Notes: generated from the letters alone by a model not told the origin. Positions 1 to 10,003 are shown, numbered from the stretch's first letter. The stretch is DNA of 64,000 nt from JAEKNW01 sp963677815 (GCA_963677815.1 OY782499.1:124001-188000); one strand, 5' to 3'. Program-made: numbers and translations.

Positions 1-3000
1 AAGTTCAATAGATCTTACAATAGGATCTGCTGTAAGAGTTTGGCCATCTTGGTCAGTATAAACTTTACGCAAAAGATTAGCAACAACTGTATCCCAGTTA
101 AGCTGGACACCATCTTCAACTACTTCAGCAGTTAAGTTTTCAGGAGGGTTAACACCATCAAACATGAGGTCAGCATTATTTCTTGCTGAGATATAGTTAC
201 CATCACTACGAGCATTAGGTATTGCTACGATGTGACCTGTTTCAATTGGAAGGTCTGAACCGATATAATCTACATCATAGAAAGTAGCTCTAAAGTTAAA
301 TGTATCTGTTCCATCAGTGATAGCATAGCTTTGACCGTTAGCAAAAGCACCTGCTTCTGAGAACATAACATTATTAAGTTTAATAAGTCTACTTTCATAA
401 GTATCAAAATCAGTCATTAAATCACTGATAGTTACTTCAAGAGGATTAGCAATATTACCAGTAGATGATGCTGCAGGTCCAACTTCTGTTGGAACAAACT
501 GGAGCATATTACCGAATTCGCTAAGACTACCTGAAAGACCAGTCACACCATCACCAACATTGTAATCGGTTGCTAGAACGTCATTATAATCATCTATAAG
601 GATACCAGCAGTATTATCTTGGATATATTTTTGATTTCTAAATGATTGGACAAAGGTAACAATAACTTCAGAAGTTAAATGGTAGATTGTACCATCTGTT
701 GCACCAGCTCTTAAGTCAGCAACATTAGCAACATCAACTATAGTTATAATTGTGTAGTTTGCAGTTGCAATATAAGAAGGGTCCATACCATCTGCATAAG
801 CCCTAGCTTTAACAGTTGTAGTTTCACTAATATCAAACGCACCAGTATATTCGGTAGATGTCATAGTAGGTTCTGTGCCATCTAAAGTATAATAGATAGT
901 AGCATTTGGAGTTTCAGAGGTCATGGTTACACTGATTGCAGCATCATAAGTTCCTGAAGCAGGATCAAAAACAGGAGTTGCAACATTGTTTCCAGGATTT
1001 CCGCCTGTAAATTCATGACCACCAATGAAACTAACTTCATCAATATCATAAACAATCCATTCAGAATCATCTGCATTTGTTCCAGCAGAAAGAGTCCAGT
1101 CAGTATTACCAACAACTACTGTAGGTTTTCTAATTAAAGTATGGTTTAGAGTAGCTTCAGTAACACCAGCAACATCCCAAGCTGTACCTGGATCTACTTG
1201 GTATACACCGATAGCATCAATAAGAACATCGTTTAAAAATAAACCTATTGCATCATTTCCGTTGAAGTAAGTTACTGCAGATGTTGCATCAGAAGCATTA
1301 AGAATGCTTGCATCTGAACCAGAGTTAGCAATAACGAATACATCGCCATTAGCTAAGTTTCCTTCTAAGTTGAGTTCGTTATTCCATTCGCCACCATTAG
1401 AAGCAGATTTAACAACATAAGGAGTTAAATCAACTGCGATACCTGTACCATTGAAAATTTCAATAGCTTTATTATTTGATGACCCTTCGATATATTCAGA
1501 GATGAATAAATCTTCAGCATCACCATTAATTTGGCCAATATGAACCATAACAGTATTTGAAGGAAGAGATTCTTCAGCACCATAGATTGCTGTTACATAG
1601 TAAGCATAATCACCGTCAGCAAGGTCTTCATCTGTATAAGTTAAGATATTTGCAGCAAGTTCAACTAAGAAGGCATCATCTTTATAAAGCTTATAAGCTG
1701 TTAAATTAGTTGCATCAGTTGGAGCTTGCCAAGTAAGACTTACAGCATCTTCATTAACTTCATAAGTTAAGTTTTCAGGTGCTGGATTAGTTATTGGACC
1801 AAAATTGAAGTCTGATAAGAAACGTGAAGAAATATATTCGCCATCAGTTCTTGAATTTGGAAGTGCAACAATAGAACCTTGACCAGCAGGTAGCTCTGTA
1901 CCAATATAATCTTCATCATAGAAAGAAGTTCTAAAGTTATAGTTATTAGTTCCATCAGTAATACCATAAACACTACCATTGGCAAAGCTTGAAGTTTCTG
2001 TAAATTGAACATCTTCAAGCTGAACAAGTCTTGCTTCATAAGAATCAAAATCTGAAACTAATTGAGGAATAGTGACAGTAACAGGAGCAATTACATTACC
2101 AGTTGATGAAACTGAAGTAATATCTTGTACAGGAGTAAATTGTAGCATTCCACCGTAAACAGTCATTGTTCCTTGAAGGCCTGTAATTCCATCACCAGTA
2201 GCAACTTGAGTTGCGATAATGTCATTATTATCGTCAATTAAGATACCAGCAGTAGCATCTTGAACATATATTTGATTTCTGAAAGATTGAGTATAAGTTA
2301 CAAATACTTCAGAAGTTACATTATAAATAGAACCATCAGTAGATCCAGCTCTTAATTCAGCAATAGTAGCTACATTTTGAACTGTTAAAATTGTATAAGC
2401 ACCTGTAGCAACAAATGATTCATCTAAACCATCAGCATAAGCAATCGCTTTGATAGTAGTTGATTCATTCACACTAATAGGGCCAGTGTACATAGTTGAG
2501 GCATCAGTTGGGTCACTACCATCTAAAGTATAATAAATAGTAGCATTAGCTGTTTCACTAGCAAGACTAACATTTACAGGGTCATCATAAGTTCCAGGAG
2601 CTGGGTCAAAGGTAGGCATAGCAACCATTTCACCTGCACCACCAGCGAATTGATGATAACCAACAAAACTAAAGTCATTTGAATTATATACAAGCCATTG
2701 AGAATCAGCAGCATTAGTTCCAGCTGAAACTGACCAATCACTTGAACCTTCAGCAACATCTGCTTTTCTAACTAAGGTATGATCTTTAGTAGCATCAGTA
2801 ACACCAGCAACTGTCCAACCTGTACCAGGGTCTTCTTGATATACACCGATAGCATCGATAAGGACATCATTTAAAAAGAGACCTACAGCATCATTACCAT
2901 TGAAATAAGTTACTGTTGAAGTAGCATCAGAAACATTAAGAATTGTAGCATCAGCAGCTGAATTAGCAATCACAAAAACATCGCCGTCTGCCAATGATCC

Positions 3001-5070
3001 TTCAAGATTAAGTTCATTATTCCATTCTCCACCATTAGAAGCAGATTTAACAACATAAGGAGTTAAATCAACAGCTTCACCTGTTCCATTGAAAATTTCA
3101 ATAGCCTTATTGTTTGATGAGCCTTCAATATACTCAGAGAAGAATAAATCAACAGCGTAATCTGGAGGAGGAGGTGTATCACCATCAACAGTTCCAGAAT
3201 AAACAAGTTGGTTTTTACCAACAGCAATAATGTTATTATCCCAACCTGCAATATCCATAATTCTTACTGGGTTAAATTGAGTTTCAGGAAGGTTAACTTC
3301 TGTCCAAGTAGCACCGTTATCAGTAGATTGCATCATAGCCCATGTAGTACCAAGATTTGAAGCATCAGCACTGTAACCACCAACAAGTAAAGTGCCATTA
3401 GAAGCTTCATAAATAGTTTGCAAATCATCGTCTGCTGATTCAGAAGCAAGAGTCCAGTCACCTGCAGTCATACCACCATTAGCAGTATAATAGATATCTC
3501 CATCATCATTTACTGCAATACCATGGTCAGCATCTTGGAAATAGATATCTTTAATATCACCTGAGCCAAGAGTAATTGATGTATAATCAAGACCATTACT
3601 TGTTCTATAGATTACACCATTCTTAGCACCTAAAAGTATATTGTTTTCATCAAAAGCATGAGCACAGTAGATATTATCATTACCAGTAATACCTGTTAAA
3701 GATAATGTTGTCCAGTCTGCACCAGCATTAGTTGTTTTAGCTGCAACTGAGGCATAACCAAAAGTCCAACCGATTTGGTCATTAATAAACTCAAAGGTAT
3801 AAAGAGATTTAGTTGAAGAAATACCAGGAACTTGATGACCAGTCCAGCTATCTCCACCATTACTTGTTCTATAAACAACACCAGAAGTTTTGCCAGTAAC
3901 AACACCCTCATTCTCGTTAAAGAAATGTGATGCATACAAAGTGTTAATGGCATTATCATTATATGGTTCAACATAGATTTTATCATAAGTAGAACCAGCA
4001 TTAGTAGTTTTGAAAATTGTGCCTTTATCACCGATAAGATACCAGTTATCCTCATCGATAAGAGAGATGCTATAGTTATCAACAGAAGAAACAGTTTTTT
4101 CTACCCAAGTCATACCATCAGTTGATTTAGCAACGGTTCCATACCAACCTGCTAACATTGGGTTTCCACTTGCATCATAAACAACATCTTGGGAATAATA
4201 ATTCCAGTCATTATCTAAGACTTCAACATTAACCCATGAATCACTTGTTTTAACAACAACGCCATTCCATCCAACTGCATAACCTTCAGCACCATTCATA
4301 GTAACACCAGTTAAACGAACATCACTTAAGTTAGTATGATGAGTCCAGTTTCCACCATTATCATTACTATATGAAATCGAGCCATCATCTCCAACAACAA
4401 CTACCAAATTGCCATATTGCTCAACTGCAAAGTTTGTTAACTCATTTGGAGTTCCCAAAGCTAATAATTCCCAGTTTTGACCGAAATCAGTTGTTTTATA
4501 AAGTTTAGCTTGGTCAGGAGAACCATTATTACAAGCAACAAAACCTGTACCAGAGCTATTCATTGACATTTTGTAAAGAGAGTCAGTACCTGGAGTATTT
4601 TGTAATACCCAAGTTTGACCATGGTCTTCAGAGTAAGCTATTTTACCATTAGCTCCTGAGACCCATATTTTTCCGTCTGAATGATATACAATACCTTCAG
4701 CATCATCAGTACCAAAGAGGGCATCAACTCCAGGAGCTTGAGTCCAGTTTTGACCACCATCAGAAGAGAGAAGAATCATACCATCTTCAGAAGCAATAGC
4801 TACATGATTTTCATCAGCAAAAGATACATCATTTGCATCATTATAAACACCTGTAGCTGCATTAAAAGTCGGAGTCATGACAAAAGAAAAAGTTTCACCA
4901 TTATCAGTAGAGATACCTACACCACCACTTCCTCCGCCAATTACAACATTGTTTCCAGCACGATCGATAGAGTATAAGTTCACTGGGAACTGTGCCTGTC
5001 TATCTAACTGCCAGGAGAATAAGGAGACTACAATAGTTAATATTGAAATCACACTAATTAATCGTTTCAT
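1..5070 (-). CDS. Giant secreted multidomain surface protein, C-terminus beyond left edge
   Basis: The frame is open from an ATG at 5070 to the left edge, at least 1690 codons without a stop, so the C-terminus is missing. A strong Shine-Dalgarno (GGAGGAATT) lies just upstream of the start. Residues 1-20 look like a signal peptide (MKRLISVISILTIVVSLFSW). Residues about 30-620 hold many Asp-box (BNR/sialidase-type) motifs such as SSDGGQNW, SNDNGGNW and TSNGGDSW, suggesting a beta-propeller of the YCF48/VPS10 kind. A module then follows twice: lamin-tail domain (about 640-790 and 1176-1350), chitobiase C-terminal-like domain (about 817-880 and 1363-1427), OB-like/DUF5689-like domain and FN3 domain. 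The two copies are near identical over long stretches. Expected location is the cell surface; a sorting tail off-window is inferred. I see no catalytic motif. Confidence 0.85.
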   Translation of the reverse strand, partial: MKRLISVISILTIVVSLFSWQLDRQAQFPVNLYSIDRAGNNVVIGGGSGGVGISTDNGETFSFVMTPTFNAATGVYNDANDVSFADENHVAIASEDGMILLSSDGGQNWTQAPGVDALFGTDDAEGIVYHSDGKIWVSGANGKIAYSEDHGQTWVLQNTPGTDSLYKMSMNSSGTGFVACNNGSPDQAKLYKTTDFGQNWELLALGTPNELTNFAVEQYGNLVVVVGDDGSISYSNDNGGNWTHHTNLSDVRLTGVTMNGAEGYAVGWNGVVVKTSDSWVNVEVLDNDWNYYSQDVVYDASGNPMLAGWYGTVAKSTDGMTWVEKTVSSVDNYSISLIDEDNWYLIGDKGTIFKTTNAGSTYDKIYVEPYNDNAINTLYASHFFNENEGVVTGKTSGVVYRTSNGGDSWTGHQVPGISSTKSLYTFEFINDQIGWTFGYASVAAKTTNAGADWTTLSLTGITGNDNIYCAHAFDENNILLGAKNGVIYRTSNGLDYTSITLGSGDIKDIYFQDADHGIAVNDDGDIYYTANGGMTAGDWTLASESADDDLQTIYEASNGTLLVGGYSADASNLGTTWAMMQSTDNGATWTEVNLPETQFNPVRIMDIAGWDNNIIAVGKNQLVYSGTVDGDTPPPPDYAVDLFFSEYIEGSSNNKAIEIFNGTGEAVDLTPYVVKSASNGGEWNNELNLEGSLADGDVFVIANSAADATILNVSDATSTVTYFNGNDAVGLFLNDVLIDAIGVYQEDPGTGWTVAGVTDATKDHTLVRKADVAEGSSDWSVSAGTNAADSQWLVYNSNDFSFVGYHQFAGGAGEMVAMPTFDPAPGTYDDPVNVSLASETANATIYYTLDGSDPTDASTMYTGPISVNESTTIKAIAYADGLDESFVATGAYTILTVQNVATIAELRAGSTDGSIYNVTSEVFVTYTQSFRNQIYVQDATAGILIDDNNDIIATQVATGDGITGLQGTMTVYGGMLQFTPVQDITSVSSTGNVIAPVTVTIPQLVSDFDSYEARLVQLEDVQFTETSSFANGSVYGITDGTNNYNFRTSFYDEDYIGTELPAGQGSIVALPNSRTDGEYISSRFLSDFNFGPITNPAPENLTYEVNEDAVSLTWQAPTDATNLTAYKLYKDDAFLVELAANILTYTDEDLADGDYAYYVTAIYGAEESLPSNTVMVHIGQINGDAEDLFISEYIEGSSNNKAIEIFNGTGIAVDLTPYVVKSASNGGEWNNELNLEGNLANGDVFVIANSGSDASILNASDATSAVTYFNGNDAIGLFLNDVLIDAIGVYQVDPGTAWDVAGVTEATLNHTLIRKPTVVVGNTDWTLSAGTNADDSEWIVYDIDEVSFIGGHEFTGGNPGNNVATPVFDPASGTYDAAISVTMTSETPNATIYYTLDGTEPTMTSTEYTGAFDISETTTVKARAYADGMDPSYIATANYTIITIVDVANVADLRAGATDGTIYHLTSEVIVTFVQSFRNQKYIQDNTAGILIDDYNDVLATDYNVGDGVTGLSGSLSEFGNMLQFVPTEVGPAASSTGNIANPLEVTISDLMTDFDTYESRLIKLNNVMFSEAGAFANGQSYAITDGTDTFNFRATFYDVDYIGSDLPIETGHIVAIPNARSDGNYISARNNADLMFDGVNPPENLTAEVVEDGVQLNWDTVVANLLRKVYTDQDGQTLTADPIVRSIEL

Positions 5071-5190
5071 AATTCCTCCAAATCGATTATTATCTCTAAG
5101 TACTAAAATACTATAATATCAATATTTTGGCAAGTAATTTTATATTAAGATATATTAAATATCTATTTTTACTTAGAAATACTTTGCAAT

Positions 5191-5214
5191 AAAAAAGAGG
5201 GATTACATCCCTCT
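5191..5214 (-). terminator. Rho-independent terminator after carbamate kinase
   Basis: A perfect 8-bp stem (5196-5203 with 5207-5214, AGAGGGAT/ATCCCTCT) with a 3-nt loop is followed on the minus strand by six U residues. It lies 16 bases beyond the arcC stop. Confidence 0.85.
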
Positions 5215-5229
5215 CTGTTAATAATATAT

Positions 5230-6174
5230 TTAGCCTTGAATAACTGTTCCTGTCTTTCCATCAAAAGCATCAACTATTCTTTCTATTGAAGTAATGATAA
5301 CTTTCTTACCACCATTTTTAATAAAAGAAATAGCTGCAAGTATTTTAGGACCCATAGAACCTTTTGGGAACTGACCTTGGTCATAATATTCTTGAGCTTG
5401 AGCTACAGTTAAAGAATCTAATTCTTCTTGATTTTCTTTACCAAAATTAATAGCAACTTTATCAACACCAGTAAGGATAACTAAAAATTCTGCTCCTATT
5501 TTCTCAGCTAATAATGCTGAAGCGAAATCTTTATCAATCACAGCATCGATACCATCTAAAGTACCATTCTCTTCTCTAACTACTGGAATACCACCACCTC
5601 CACAAGCAATAACTATTTGATTATCTTCAACTAAAGTTTTGATTGTTGCAGCAGGTATAATATCAATAGGCTTTGGTGATGGAACAACTTGTCTCCAACC
5701 ACGACCAGCATCTTCAGTTATATGCCAACCAAATTCAGCTTCTAAAGCCTTTGCTTCTGCTTCTGTATAGAATGGACCAACAGGTTTTGATGGGTTTTGC
5801 ATACTTGGGTCATCTTTAGATACCACAACTTGAGAGTTTATAGTAACCACATTATTAGTAATTTTTTCCTTGATGAGTTTGTTTTGCAAACTTTGTTCAA
5901 TCATATAACCCATTGTTCCTTCAGTAGCTGCAACTAACACACCTAAAGGTAGTGGTGCAACGCCTTTTTGGATACCTGCATTATGCTGAATCAACATGTT
6001 TCCTACTTGCGGACCATTTCCATGGGAAATTGCTAATTGATAACCTTGTTTAATCAATTCAACAACTCCACCTAAACTATCACGAGTATTTTTAAACTGT
6101 TCGCTTATAGTTCCCTTTTGTCCAGCTTGAATAATCGCGTTTCCGCCTAAAGCTAATACTGCCTTCTTTGCCAT
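5230..6174 (-). CDS. arcC: Carbamate kinase
   Basis: 314 aa, the usual length of the family. It starts MAKKAVLALGGNAI, the conserved amino-acid-kinase phosphate loop, and carries the family signatures ISHGNGPQVGN and CGGGGIPV. The enzyme interconverts carbamoyl phosphate plus ADP with ATP, ammonia and carbonate in the cytosol, normally making ATP at the end of arginine or other ureide breakdown. The start is an ATG preceded by GGAGGAAT. No arcA or arcB (arginine deiminase, ornithine carbamoyltransferase) is visible nearby. Its neighbour upstream on the same strand is a COG2403-type GTPase with its own terminator at 6243-6279, so the two genes are adjacent but probably have separate transcripts. 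Confidence 0.95.
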   Translation of the reverse strand: MAKKAVLALGGNAIIQAGQKGTISEQFKNTRDSLGGVVELIKQGYQLAISHGNGPQVGNMLIQHNAGIQKGVAPLPLGVLVAATEGTMGYMIEQSLQNKLIKEKITNNVVTINSQVVVSKDDPSMQNPSKPVGPFYTEAEAKALEAEFGWHITEDAGRGWRQVVPSPKPIDIIPAATIKTLVEDNQIVIACGGGGIPVVREENGTLDGIDAVIDKDFASALLAEKIGAEFLVILTGVDKVAINFGKENQEELDSLTVAQAQEYYDQGQFPKGSMGPKILAAISFIKNGGKKVIITSIERIVDAFDGKTGTVIQG

Positions 6175-6242
6175 TTATTCCTCCACATTATAATTTTTCA
6201 ATATGACTTGAATCCCAAGAATATAAGTAAAAATCTTAAGGA

Positions 6243-6279
6243 TAGAAAAAACAAGGAGACTTACTAAGGCAAGTCTCCT
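6243..6279 (-). terminator. Rho-independent terminator after the COG2403-like gene
   Basis: A 9-bp perfect stem (6254-6262 with 6271-6279, AGGAGACTT/AAGTCTCCT) with an 8-nt loop is followed on the minus strand by TTGTTTTTTC. It separates the GTPase gene from arcC. Confidence 0.85.
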
Positions 6280-6316
6280 AATTCAAATATTTTTTACTAT
6301 TTTATTTTGTCAATAT

Positions 6317-7636
6317 TTAGAAACCATTTTCTTCTAGAATTTCTTTCAGAGTTGGCTTACCAATTTCTTGTAGTTCATAAGTTACTCTTACAGAAGGTTT
6401 TTTAATATTAACAATTCTTCTTAAATCTATTGGGGTTCCGATTACTACAGCATCACATTCAACTGCATTGATTGTTTTTTCAAGGTCTTTAACCTGTTTG
6501 TCACCATAACCCATAGCTGGCAATAATACTCCAATATCTGGATATTTTTCAAATGTTTCAGCAATTTCTCCAACAGCCCATGGACGTGGATCAACAGTAT
6601 CTGCAACACCACACTTTTCAGCTGCTACCATACCTGCACCATAAGTCATTTCACCATGGGTAAGGGTTGGTCCATCTTCTACAACCAAGACATTCTTGCC
6701 TGCTATAATTGCTGGGTCTTCCACAAATACTGGTGAAGCAGCTTCAATAATTTTAGCTGTAGGATTAACTTCACGACAGTTCTCTCTAACTTCAAAAACA
6801 TCATCAGCATCAGCTGAATCAATCTTATTGATAATGATAACATCGGCTAATCTTACATTTGTTTCACCAGGATAGTAAGTAACTTCATGACCAGGTCTAT
6901 GTGGGTCTACTACGACAATTTTAAGTTCTTTATCAGAAGTATAGAATGGGGTATCATTGTTTCCTCCATCCCAAAGGATAATATCTGCTTCTTTTTCTGC
7001 TTCTCTCACAATTGCCTCATAATCAACACCTGAATAGATAATTGATCCCATAGCAATATGTGGTTCATATTCTTCCATTTCTTCAATCGTACATTCGTGT
7101 TTTACTAAGTCATCTAAAGTTTCATAGCGTTGTACTTTTTGTTTCACTAGGTCACCATAAGGCATAGGATGTCTTATAGAAACAACCTTGAGACCTTTAT
7201 CTTTAAAATACCTTACAACAGCTCTGGTTGTTTGTGATTTACCACAACCAGTACGAGCAGCACATATAGTAACTAATGGCTTGGTGGTTTTGATAGCAGT
7301 ATTTTTTTGTCCCATCAACATGAAATCAGCACCTGCAGCATTAACTAAAGCAGCACTATGCATTACTCTTTCATGAGGAAGGTCACTATAAGCTAAAACG
7401 ACTAAGTCAATATTGTGTTCTTTTATTAAGCTCGGAAGCTTTGACTCCGGTAAAATGGGAATACCTTCTGGATAAAGTGAGCCAGCTAATTCAGCAGGAT
7501 ATTTCTTGTCATCAATACCTGGAATTTGAGTAGCAGTAATAGCTACTATCTCGTATTGTTGGTTATCTCTAAAGAAAGTATTAAAATTGTGGAAATCTCT
7601 TCCAGCAGCACCCATGATAATTACCTTTTGTCTCAT
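6317..7636 (-). CDS. Cyclic 2,3-diphosphoglycerate synthetase-like GTPase (COG2403 type)
   Basis: 439 aa. The N-terminus (about 1-110, MRQKVIIMGAAGRDFHNF) looks like a nucleotide-binding domain. A P-loop follows at about 127-134 (ARTGCGKS), then an NKID-like GTPase motif (INKIDSAD, near 268). This layout matches the family named after the archaeal cyclic 2,3-diphosphoglycerate synthetase. Bacterial members are common in anaerobes, but their substrate is not established to my knowledge, so I name the family rather than the reaction. The SD is AAAGGAGTG and a consensus promoter lies directly upstream (7673-7700). Adjacency to carbamate kinase suggests a link to acyl-phosphate or carbamoyl-phosphate chemistry; that link is inference. 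Confidence 0.8.
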   Translation of the reverse strand: MRQKVIIMGAAGRDFHNFNTFFRDNQQYEIVAITATQIPGIDDKKYPAELAGSLYPEGIPILPESKLPSLIKEHNIDLVVLAYSDLPHERVMHSAALVNAAGADFMLMGQKNTAIKTTKPLVTICAARTGCGKSQTTRAVVRYFKDKGLKVVSIRHPMPYGDLVKQKVQRYETLDDLVKHECTIEEMEEYEPHIAMGSIIYSGVDYEAIVREAEKEADIILWDGGNNDTPFYTSDKELKIVVVDPHRPGHEVTYYPGETNVRLADVIIINKIDSADADDVFEVRENCREVNPTAKIIEAASPVFVEDPAIIAGKNVLVVEDGPTLTHGEMTYGAGMVAAEKCGVADTVDPRPWAVGEIAETFEKYPDIGVLLPAMGYGDKQVKDLEKTINAVECDAVVIGTPIDLRRIVNIKKPSVRVTYELQEIGKPTLKEILEENGF

Positions 7637-7672
7637 GTTTTTACACTCCTTTGACTAAATTTTGTTATCCAA

Positions 7673-7700
7673 ATTATAGAGTAGATATTTGATTTGTCAA
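7673..7700 (-). promoter_or_regulatory. Consensus sigma70-type promoter of the COG2403-like gene
   Basis: On the minus strand TTGACA (7700-7695) and TATAAT (7678-7673) are separated by 16 bases. Both hexamers are perfect consensus, and the site sits about 37 bases before the ATG at 7636. Confidence 0.75.
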
Positions 7701-7961
7701 GAAAAAGCTATTCTGCTAATTGTATATTAATATTTTTAAAGTCTAAATCTACTTAGATTCCTGTTATAATGGTATTTCGGGAGTATTTATCACACTTATT
7801 TTTTAATAAACATAATTCTAGAAATACTAATTATTCTGAGGAAAATCAAAGCCATTTGTTATAGATAAATCTAGATTTATTAAAATAAGTTGATTAATCT
7901 TAATTTATTTTATTAAATAAGTAGTAAAGGAAGCCTATGATTTGTGGAAAAAAAACTACAA
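7701..7961. other. Gene-free AT-rich stretch between rpsA and the COG2403-like promoter
   Basis: No supported ORF or RNA gene. It holds a perfect 16-base palindrome (ATAAATCTAGATTTAT, 7865-7880) and a loose AT inverted repeat after it. No other structure was recognised. Confidence 0.5.
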
Positions 7962-7994
7962 CAAAAAACAGGAAGATTAGAATCAATCTTCCTG
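7962..7994 (-). terminator. Rho-independent terminator after rpsA
   Basis: A 10-bp perfect stem (7969-7978 with 7985-7994, CAGGAAGATT/AATCTTCCTG) with a 6-nt loop is followed on the minus strand by TTTTTTG. It ends the cmk-plsC-ispH-rpsA operon. Confidence 0.9.
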
Positions 7995-8020
7995 TAATCT
8001 ATTAAAATTAAGAGACTTAC

Positions 8021-10003
8021 TTATTTAATCTCTTCATTTTCTTCAGTAGTTTCAGCTTGAACTTCTGCTTCTTCAACATTTTCAGTTGTTGGAGCATCTG
8101 CTTCAACTATAACTTCTGCAGTTTCTTCAACAAGTTCTTGTTCAGGACTTTCAGTAAGAGGTGCTTCAGTTACTTGAACATCTTCAACTACTTTTTCTTC
8201 AGCTTTTTTAGCTTCTTTTTTGGCTTCTTTTTTAGCTTCAGCTTTTGCTTTTTTAGCTTCTTTTTTAGCCATTAATTCTGCATGTTGACCTTTATGGAAG
8301 TCAACATAAGTGTTTAAGCTTTCTTGATCTCTTGAGAAGAAGAAGGCTTTAACTGAGAGAATTAATCTTCTGTTATCCATATCGAGTTCAATAACTTTTA
8401 ATGGAATTTCTTCACCAACAGTGAAGTATTCATCTGGAGTTTCTAATTTTGGAATAGCAAGATGAGAAACTGGAACAAATCCTTCTACGATATCACCTTC
8501 ACAATCGATATCTACTAAAATTCCTTTAGGAATTAATTTAGATATTTTACCGATAATTTCAGTATTAAGAGGTAATTTTTCGCTTAAAGTTTGCCATGGA
8601 TCTTCATGAAGTTGTTTAATACCAAGAGCTACTCTGTGAAGAGTTTTGTCTATTGAAAGTACTACAGCTTCTATTTCTTGATTTTTCTTATAAACATCTT
8701 TTGGATGATAAATTCTTTTTGTCCAAGAGATGTCAGAAACATGAACAAGTCCATCGATGCCATCTTCAACTTCAACAAATACACCAAAATCGGTTAAACT
8801 CTTAATTTTTCTTTTAAGAAGAGTTCCTTCAGGGTATTTCATATCGATAGCAACCCATGGGTTTGCTTCCATTTGTTTAAGACCAAGAGCTATTCTTTTT
8901 CTTTCTTTATCAACTGAAAGAACAATAGCTTCCACAGTATCATCAAGTTTAAGAATTTGATGAGGATGAGTGATTTTCTTAGTCCAAGACATTTCAGTAA
9001 TATGAATAAGTCCTTCAACACCTGGTTCTAATTCTACGAAAGCTCCATAAGGTGTTAAGTTAACAACTTTACCTTTAGCTCTTGTACCTTCTTCATATTT
9101 TGTTTCAATATTTTCCCAAGGTTGAGGAACTAACTGTTTGAGTCCGAGTGAAACTTTCTCATTTTCAGCTTCGTAAGCAGTAACTTTTACTTTAAGTTTA
9201 TCTCCAATGTTTAAAATATCTGATGGGTGATTGATTTTTCCCCAAGACATATCAGTGATGTGTAATAAGCCGTCAATTCCACCTAAATCAATAAATGCAC
9301 CATAGTTGGTAATATTTTTAACTTCACCTTCGAGTTCTGCACCAACTTCAATGACTTTAAGTAACTTTTCTTTCTTTTCAGAAACTTCTTCTTCTAGCAC
9401 ATCTTTGCGAGATACGATAATGTTCTTTCTTTCAGCATCTAACTTGATAATTTTAACATTGGCTGTTTTTCCAATAAACTGATCTAAATTTGGAATAGGT
9501 TTTAAAGCTATTTGAGAGCCAGGTAAAAAGGCTTCTAAACCAAATACTTCTACAATCATTCCACCTTTAACACGGCGTCTGAAAATACCTTCAATAATCT
9601 CTTCTTTTTCAAATGAAGCTTGAAGTTTTTTGATATTTTCTTGGAAATCTGCTTGTTTTTTAGAAAGTTTTACTTTCCCTTCGCCATCTTCTACTTTAAC
9701 AATGTAGACTTTAATATCTGAACCCACTTCTGGGCTACCAGAATAGGTAAACTCTCCGATAGGAATTGAACCTTCAGATTTATAGCCGATATCAACTAAG
9801 ACTTCACGATCATTAACACTAACTACACTACCGGTAACAATTTGACCAGCTTCATAGTTTGAGAATGAATCATCATACATCTTTAGCATATCTTCATTGC
9901 TAATATCATTCAATTTCGACATTTCGTGCTGCGGATTAGCACTTTTTTCTTCTGCAGCTTCTGCAGGCACCTGAGTTTTGACTTCTTTTTCGTTAAGACT
10001 CAT
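8021..10003 (-). CDS. rpsA: 30S ribosomal protein S1
   Basis: 660 aa with six S1 (OB-fold) RNA-binding domains at about 51-121, 134-202, 221-289, 306-376, 393-463 and 480-552. Domains 3-5 have the typical GAFV/GVFV and GLxHxxxxSW cores (for example GLLHITDMSW and GLIHITEMSW). The protein binds mRNA on the 30S subunit and assists initiation. The C-terminus is unusual: a Lys/Ala/Glu-rich helix-like stretch (KKEAKKAKAEAKKEAKKEA) is followed by about 60 strongly acidic residues. The start codon overlaps the ispH stop by 4 bases (ATGA), with AAGGAGG inside the end of ispH, so translation is probably coupled. It is the last gene of the operon. Confidence 0.95.
   Translation of the reverse strand: MSLNEKEVKTQVPAEAAEEKSANPQHEMSKLNDISNEDMLKMYDDSFSNYEAGQIVTGSVVSVNDREVLVDIGYKSEGSIPIGEFTYSGSPEVGSDIKVYIVKVEDGEGKVKLSKKQADFQENIKKLQASFEKEEIIEGIFRRRVKGGMIVEVFGLEAFLPGSQIALKPIPNLDQFIGKTANVKIIKLDAERKNIIVSRKDVLEEEVSEKKEKLLKVIEVGAELEGEVKNITNYGAFIDLGGIDGLLHITDMSWGKINHPSDILNIGDKLKVKVTAYEAENEKVSLGLKQLVPQPWENIETKYEEGTRAKGKVVNLTPYGAFVELEPGVEGLIHITEMSWTKKITHPHQILKLDDTVEAIVLSVDKERKRIALGLKQMEANPWVAIDMKYPEGTLLKRKIKSLTDFGVFVEVEDGIDGLVHVSDISWTKRIYHPKDVYKKNQEIEAVVLSIDKTLHRVALGIKQLHEDPWQTLSEKLPLNTEIIGKISKLIPKGILVDIDCEGDIVEGFVPVSHLAIPKLETPDEYFTVGEEIPLKVIELDMDNRRLILSVKAFFFSRDQESLNTYVDFHKGQHAELMAKKEAKKAKAEAKKEAKKEAKKAEEKVVEDVQVTEAPLTESPEQELVEETAEVIVEADAPTTENVEEAEVQAETTEENEEIK

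Noticed and set aside
4681..5116. Two plus-strand ORFs of 98 and 79 aa
   Set aside because: They overlap the giant minus-strand gene's N-terminus, which has clear domains and a strong ribosome-binding site.
6185..6190. TATAAT as -10 box of arcC
   Set aside because: It would place the transcript start inside the ribosome-binding site and has no -35 partner.
8057..8275. 72-aa Phe/Ser-rich ORF on the plus strand
   Set aside because: It is the antisense of the Lys/Glu-rich S1 tail, a low-complexity shadow.
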